This document shows positions 60,452 through 64,000 of a stretch of DNA of 64,000 nucleotides, piece by piece. Under the pieces are notes generated by a model. The model saw nothing but the letters and a program-made list of their open reading frames with translations, ran no database searches and was not told where the DNA came from. This DNA is from Acididesulfobacillus acetoxydans (lineage in GTDB: Bacteria; Bacillota; Desulfitobacteriia; Desulfitobacteriales; Desulfitobacteriaceae). Made by a program: the position numbers and the translations under genes. The stretch lies in NCBI RefSeq assembly GCF_900016645.1, contig NZ_CDGJ01000134.1. One strand, 5' to 3'. Each line of letters opens with the position of its first letter. Positions within the stretch are counted from its first letter, which is position 1.

Positions 60452-61948
60452 TCAGAACTGTCCCGGGGCCAGGGTGTCTTCCGGCTGCGCGGGTTGCAGT
60501 CCGCATTGCTGGCGTGAACGGATAACCCGTAAGGCATCTGGAAAAGGTGACAAGGTCCTGGGCAGAATCCCGTGCAGATAGGCGATGCCGACTCCGTAAT
60601 TGACCACAGGCACTCCGGCGGAGGTAATCCGGTGCAGGCGGGCGAGCATCTGCCGGCGATTCAGCATACAAGCTCCGCAATGTACGACGAGTTGAAATTC
60701 ACTCAGGTCCGCGGGCAGAGTGCCGCCGCTGACCCAAGTATAGGAGAGTTTGCCGCCGACCTTTTGTTCAAGCCAGGAGGGAATTTTCACTTTGCCGATA
60801 TCGTCATCCGTCCGGTGGTGGGTGCAGGCCTCGGCAATTAAGATGTGATCCCCCCTCCGTAAACGTTCGATCGCCTTGGCACCGGCGGCTAACTCGCACA
60901 GATCTCCTTTATAGCGAGCGAAAAGAATGGAGAAGGAGGTCAGGGTGATTTCCGCCGGAGTCAGGGTGTTAACCGTTTTGAAGGCTTGAGAGTCCGTGAT
61001 GACCATTCTGGGCGGGTTTCTCAATGAGGCCAAGGCCGCGGGCAGTTCTTCGCTCTGTATGGTCAGGGCCTGGGCGTGATGGTCGAGAAGGTCGCGAATG
61101 ACCTGAACCTGGGGCAGGATCAAACGGCTCTTGGGGGCGGAACGGTCAATGGGCGCCACGAGGATCACGGTATCCCCGGCTTGGACCAGATCTCCGATCA
61201 GGGTGGGTTCCTCCCGGTCCGGAGAGGCGGCTTCAATAATAGCGGACTTGAGGGCCTCGATCCCGGCTTTGGTTCGCGCGCTTGCCGGGATGACCGGGAC
61301 TGTCGGGGGAAACCGGTTCGCAGCCGCAGTACGGATCCGGGCTACCGTGTCCGGGCTGAGAACGTCCACTTTGTTCAGAGCGACAACGAGTGGCAGCCGG
61401 CGTTCCTGTAAAAGGGAGACGATCTTGTCTTCTGGGCTTCCCCAACCTTCCGGGGTATCGACGGCGAGGAGGGCGAGGTCGGTTTTGTCCAGGACGTCGA
61501 GACTGCGCCGGACCCGTTCGCCGCCTAAGATTCCTTCGTCGTCCAGACCCGCGGTATCGACCAGAACGACCGGGCCGATGGGTAAGATCTCCATGGTTTT
61601 GTAGACAGGGTCGGTGGTTGTCCCGGGCGTGGATGAGACAATCGACACTTCCTGGTTGGCAATCGCGTTGATCAGGCTGGATTTGCCGGCGTTGCGGCGG
61701 CCGAAAACCGCGATGTGCAGGCGTTCTCCCCGTGGGGTCTCGTTGAGTCCGGCTGCCCCGCCTGTTGTTGCGGAGTGGCTGGGGTGGGCGTTGTTCGGTA
61801 AATCATGGTCCGCTGGTTTGTACATGGGTATCCATCCGTTTCTCAGCCAAAATACTGGGTTCTTGAGCGGCCGTAACAAGTGCCTGGCGGGTTCGCCTGA
61901 AAATGCGGCACCGCTTGGGACAGCACTGTCTAAAAATTGTACATCCAT
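60452..61948 (-). CDS. hydF: [FeFe]-hydrogenase maturation GTPase HydF
   Basis: The scaffold/GTPase on which the diiron subcluster is assembled and passed to HydA. GTPase motifs: GRRNAGKSS (G1), DTAGLDDEG (G3), NKVDVLS (G4). The C-terminal cluster domain has EACTHH and HCGACMLNRR, the family Cys-His ligands. ATG 61948 has AAAGGA at 7 bases and gives 498 residues, about 66 more than the usual N-terminus, which corresponds to GLNETPRGERLHIAVFG. ATG 61825 (457 residues) is the alternative. The extension is low-complexity and looks non-conserved. Confidence 0.94.
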   Translation of the reverse strand: MDVQFLDSAVPSGAAFSGEPARHLLRPLKNPVFWLRNGWIPMYKPADHDLPNNAHPSHSATTGGAAGLNETPRGERLHIAVFGRRNAGKSSLINAIANQEVSIVSSTPGTTTDPVYKTMEILPIGPVVLVDTAGLDDEGILGGERVRRSLDVLDKTDLALLAVDTPEGWGSPEDKIVSLLQERRLPLVVALNKVDVLSPDTVARIRTAAANRFPPTVPVIPASARTKAGIEALKSAIIEAASPDREEPTLIGDLVQAGDTVILVAPIDRSAPKSRLILPQVQVIRDLLDHHAQALTIQSEELPAALASLRNPPRMVITDSQAFKTVNTLTPAEITLTSFSILFARYKGDLCELAAGAKAIERLRRGDHILIAEACTHHRTDDDIGKVKIPSWLEQKVGGKLSYTWVSGGTLPADLSEFQLVVHCGACMLNRRQMLARLHRITSAGVPVVNYGVGIAYLHGILPRTLSPFPDALRVIRSRQQCGLQPAQPEDTLAPGQF

Positions 61949-62082
61949 ATTGTAATCCTTTGCGGGCGATTGTTCAAGGATATGCGCTTCGGAGGTGGGA
62001 AATGCTGTTACGGGTGACTATTCACCGGTTGAAAAATTTCCGAAAACAGCGGGTTCCGTGGGCTGCCGGAAAGCGAAATCGC
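61949..62082. other. Divergent gap between hydF and rplM
   Basis: No gene seen. A minus-strand promoter for hydF should lie here but no clear hexamer pair is evident. Confidence 0.35.
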
Positions 62083-62111
62083 TTGACAGGGACTTTGAAT
62101 TTTTATATCAT
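62083..62111 (+). promoter_or_regulatory. Sigma-A promoter of rplM-rpsI
   Basis: TTGACA (62083-62088), exact 17-base spacer, TATCAT (62106-62111). It gives a leader of about 200 bases before rplM. Confidence 0.8.
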
Positions 62112-62117
62112 ACATAT

Positions 62118-62318
62118 ATGAGTCTCCGGGCTGTGGTTTATGTTTGAGCCCCATAAAGCACGAGCTCGGGCTGCCGGTGTGCTTGAGCCCCACACTCGGC
62201 GCAGAGGATTTTCAGCAAATATGGTCGTCAAGGACCGTTCATCACAGGGAGGACCCGCCCTGGGCCAAATCCCCAACCATGAGGGAGCAGTCCGGACCGA
62301 TTCTTGTTATTGGAGGGA
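62118..62318 (+). promoter_or_regulatory. Possible L13 leader
   Basis: The 200-base rplM leader contains two copies of ttgagcccca (62143 and 62182 region) within complementary-looking arms (aagcacgagc and gtgtgctt). Firmicutes rplM often carries an autoregulatory L13 leader; the match here is by position and structure only. Confidence 0.4.
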
Positions 62319-62324
62319 AAAAAT

Positions 62325-62777
62325 ATGTCGACCTACTTCGCGAAAGCGGCTGATATAGAGCGCAAGTGGTATGTGATTGACGCGGCGGGGCTGCCGTTGG
62401 GCCGTGTAGCTACGGAAGCTGCCCGTCTCCTCAGAGGGAAACATAAGCCCACCTTCACCCCGAATGTTGATACAGGGGATCATGTGATCATTCTGAATGC
62501 GGAACAAGTGGTACTGACGGGAAACAAGCTGATGACGAAAATCTATCGGACCCATTCCGGCTATCCGGGAGGGTTGAAGGAAATGCCCTATAAGAGGCTA
62601 ATGCAGATTTTTCCGCAACGGGCGGTGGAACACGCCATTAAAGGAATGCTTCCTCACAATAGCTTGGGGGCCCAAATGTTTCGCAAGTTAAAGGTATACC
62701 GGGGAGCCGAGCACCCGCACCTGGCCCAGAAGCCAGAGGTGTGGGCGGTTCAGGGAAAACGGGAAGGAGGAAAATAA
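62325..62777 (+). CDS. rplM: 50S ribosomal protein L13
   Basis: A 150-residue early-assembly protein. RKWYVIDAAGLPLGRVATEA and VDTGDHVIILNAEQVVLTGN and the C-terminal LKVYRGAEHPHLAQKP are signatures. ATG 62325 follows GGAGGG; an in-frame ATG-like start seven codons upstream is within the ribosome site. Confidence 0.98.
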   Translation: MSTYFAKAADIERKWYVIDAAGLPLGRVATEAARLLRGKHKPTFTPNVDTGDHVIILNAEQVVLTGNKLMTKIYRTHSGYPGGLKEMPYKRLMQIFPQRAVEHAIKGMLPHNSLGAQMFRKLKVYRGAEHPHLAQKPEVWAVQGKREGGK

Positions 62778-62780
62778 AGG

Positions 62781-63176
62781 ATGGCTGCTCAATTACACTA
62801 CCAGGGGACCGGGCGCCGGAAGAATGCGGTTGCGCGAGTACGCTTGCTGCCCGGCCAGGGGAAAGTTTTAGTGAATAAACGGGAGCTGGCCGAATACTTC
62901 GGCAAAAAAACGCTGGAGATGATCGTTCAGCAGCCCTTGGAGGTTACGGAAACTCTTGGCAGGTACGATATAATCGCTTTGGTGAATGGGGGCGGGACGA
63001 CCGGCCAGGCCGGGGCTCTGCGCTTGGGGATAGCCCGGGCTCTGCTTAAAGCAGATGTCAGTCTTCGGCCCGCTTTAAAAAGGGCCGGCTTTTTAACCCG
63101 CGATCCTCGTATGAAAGAACGCCGTAAATACGGTTTGAAGAAAGCGCGCAAAGCCCCCCAATTCTCGAAACGGTAA
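62781..63176 (+). CDS. rpsI: 30S ribosomal protein S9
   Basis: A 131-residue protein whose C-terminal tail reaches the P-site tRNA. YQGTGRRKNAVARVRLLPGQ, GGGTTGQAGALRLGIARALL and RDPRMKERRKYGLKKARKAP are signatures, ending FSKR as required. GAAGGAGG lies in the rplM end, so the two are coupled. Confidence 0.98.
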   Translation: MAAQLHYQGTGRRKNAVARVRLLPGQGKVLVNKRELAEYFGKKTLEMIVQQPLEVTETLGRYDIIALVNGGGTTGQAGALRLGIARALLKADVSLRPALKRAGFLTRDPRMKERRKYGLKKARKAPQFSKR

Positions 63177-63194
63177 TTATCAGGAGAACGAGAA

Positions 63195-63230
63195 ATCCCC
63201 AAACCCGCGTGGTTTGGGGATATTTTTTTT
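63195..63230 (+). terminator. Intrinsic terminator after rpsI
   Basis: ATCCCCAAACC (63195-63205) and GGTTTGGGGAT (63211-63221) form a perfect 11-bp stem with a 5-base loop, then a run of eight T. Confidence 0.93.
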
Positions 63231-63387
63231 CCTGGCGGGATAATCCTTCTTTTCCGGACAGGCAATGTTCGTGAAAAGGCACGGCGGCGGCCGCGCAAGT
63301 GAACTCTGTGTCAAACCTCAAGCGTTAAGTATATTCCCGGATTTTTGCCCATAGTTTTAAGCATGAAGACTGGGAAGGAGAATGCGA

Positions 63388-64000
63388 ATGCGCAGGTGGG
63401 GTAAGAGGCGGGCCGGAGCGGCCCTGGGCATTTTGTTGCTTCTCATCGCGGGGGGTGTGGTGGTTCTGCACCGTCAACCCACGGACAGCAGGATTTGGAG
63501 CTGGGCGGTCGGGAAGAAAATCGTCGTGATTGACGCGGGGCATGGAGGGCCGGACCCGGGAGCCGTCGGGAAAACGAAGGTTTTGGAAAAGGATGTGACG
63601 TTGGCCGTGGCCAAGCGTCTCCAGGCTTTTATACAGCAGGGAGGCGGAAAGCCCGTCATGGTGCGGGAGGAAGATAAAGACCTCGGTACGGCGTCCGGCC
63701 TTTTGCGGAGAAAGCGTGAAGACCTGGCTCAGCGCATTCAACTCGCGGCCGAGGCCCAAGCGGACGTCTATTTGAGTATCCATGCCAACAGTTTTCCCAA
63801 TGAAAAACTGACCGGGCCGCAGACTTTCTACCATACGGATTCGGTGGAAGGGCGGGTTTTAGCCCAGGCTATCCAGCGGGAATTGAACCTCATTTCAGGA
63901 GGCAAGCGCGTGGCCAAAGCCAATAAGGATTTCTTCATTCTGAAAAAGGCCGATCAAGCCGCGGTTACTGTGGAGCTGGGCTTTCTCTCCAATCCGGCGG
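63388..64000 (+). CDS. cwlD: CwlD-like N-acetylmuramoyl-L-alanine amidase (3' truncated)
   Basis: The first 204 codons of an Amidase_3 protein; the frame runs off the right edge. A basic start and membrane segment (about 6-27) is followed by VVIDAGHGGPDPGAVGKTKV (zinc His), VLEKDVTLAVAKRL (zinc Glu), VYLSIHANSFPNE (zinc His) and TVELGFLSNPA (catalytic Glu). CwlD makes muramic delta-lactam in spore cortex and lies near rpsI in Bacillus and many spore-formers, supporting a sporulating host. ATG 63388 sits seven bases after GGAAGGAG; the ATG two codons earlier is too close. Confidence 0.92.
   Translation, partial: MRRWGKRRAGAALGILLLLIAGGVVVLHRQPTDSRIWSWAVGKKIVVIDAGHGGPDPGAVGKTKVLEKDVTLAVAKRLQAFIQQGGGKPVMVREEDKDLGTASGLLRRKREDLAQRIQLAAEAQADVYLSIHANSFPNEKLTGPQTFYHTDSVEGRVLAQAIQRELNLISGGKRVAKANKDFFILKKADQAAVTVELGFLSNPA

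Overview
The window comes from a moderately GC-rich, anaerobic, spore-forming member of the Clostridia, probably of the Peptococcaceae/Desulfotomaculum-Moorella type. This rests on the uninterrupted str-S10-spc-alpha gene order, EF-Tu with a cysteine-rich insertion, zinc-type S14/L33/L36, a cwlD germination amidase beside rpsI, B12 lower-ligand genes under a cobalamin riboswitch, and oxygen-sensitive hydrogenase maturation genes. The species cannot be fixed from the window alone.

Left accessory part (1-11.3 kb). The window opens inside a SorE-like zinc dehydrogenase followed by an HPr gene. An IS66 transposase scrap follows. Next is an AcoR-type sigma-54 activator, divergent from an aldehyde dehydrogenase / DUF1858 protein / iron alcohol dehydrogenase set that has a near-consensus -24/-12 promoter. 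A fragment of an M42 aminopeptidase precedes a cobalamin riboswitch with an intrinsic terminator. The riboswitch controls two tandem ThiC-like radical-SAM genes, best read as bzaA and bzaB (5-hydroxybenzimidazole synthesis). A decayed tnpB end and AT-rich tandem repeats follow.

Central housekeeping part (11.3-43.9 kb). tRNA-Tyr and tRNA-fMet lead into rpmG-secE-nusG-rplKA-(L10 leader)-rplJL-rpoBC-rplGB-rpsLG-fusA-tuf, then rpsJ through secY-adk-map-infA-rpmJ-rpsMKD-rpoA-rplQ. All are on the plus strand, tightly spaced and apparently intact. Several intergenic gaps hold direct repeats or palindromes, including a 33-base element shared by the rpoB leader and the 3' end of the DUF1858 gene.

Right part (43.9-64 kb). 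Between rplQ and rplM-rpsI, where many Firmicutes carry ECF-transporter genes plus truA, this genome has an NfeD-like protein with a histidine-rich hexapeptide repeat, a flotillin, truA, and a roughly 14-kb hydrogenase island. The island holds hydE (plus strand) and, on the minus strand, hydF, hydG, a 736-residue sigma-54 activator whose sensor half resembles an [FeFe]-hydrogenase, and a [NiFe]-hydrogenase operon hyaABCD-hypCDE. Between the activator gene and hyaA lie a -24/-12 promoter and three 17-base dyads at enhancer distance. The suggested system, which is inference, is an [FeFe]-hydrogenase-like H2 or redox sensor, possibly matured by the adjacent HydEFG, that switches on a membrane [NiFe] hydrogenase. 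The hypE gene carries an apparent one-base frameshift just before its essential C-terminal PRIC. The window ends in rplM-rpsI and the start of cwlD.
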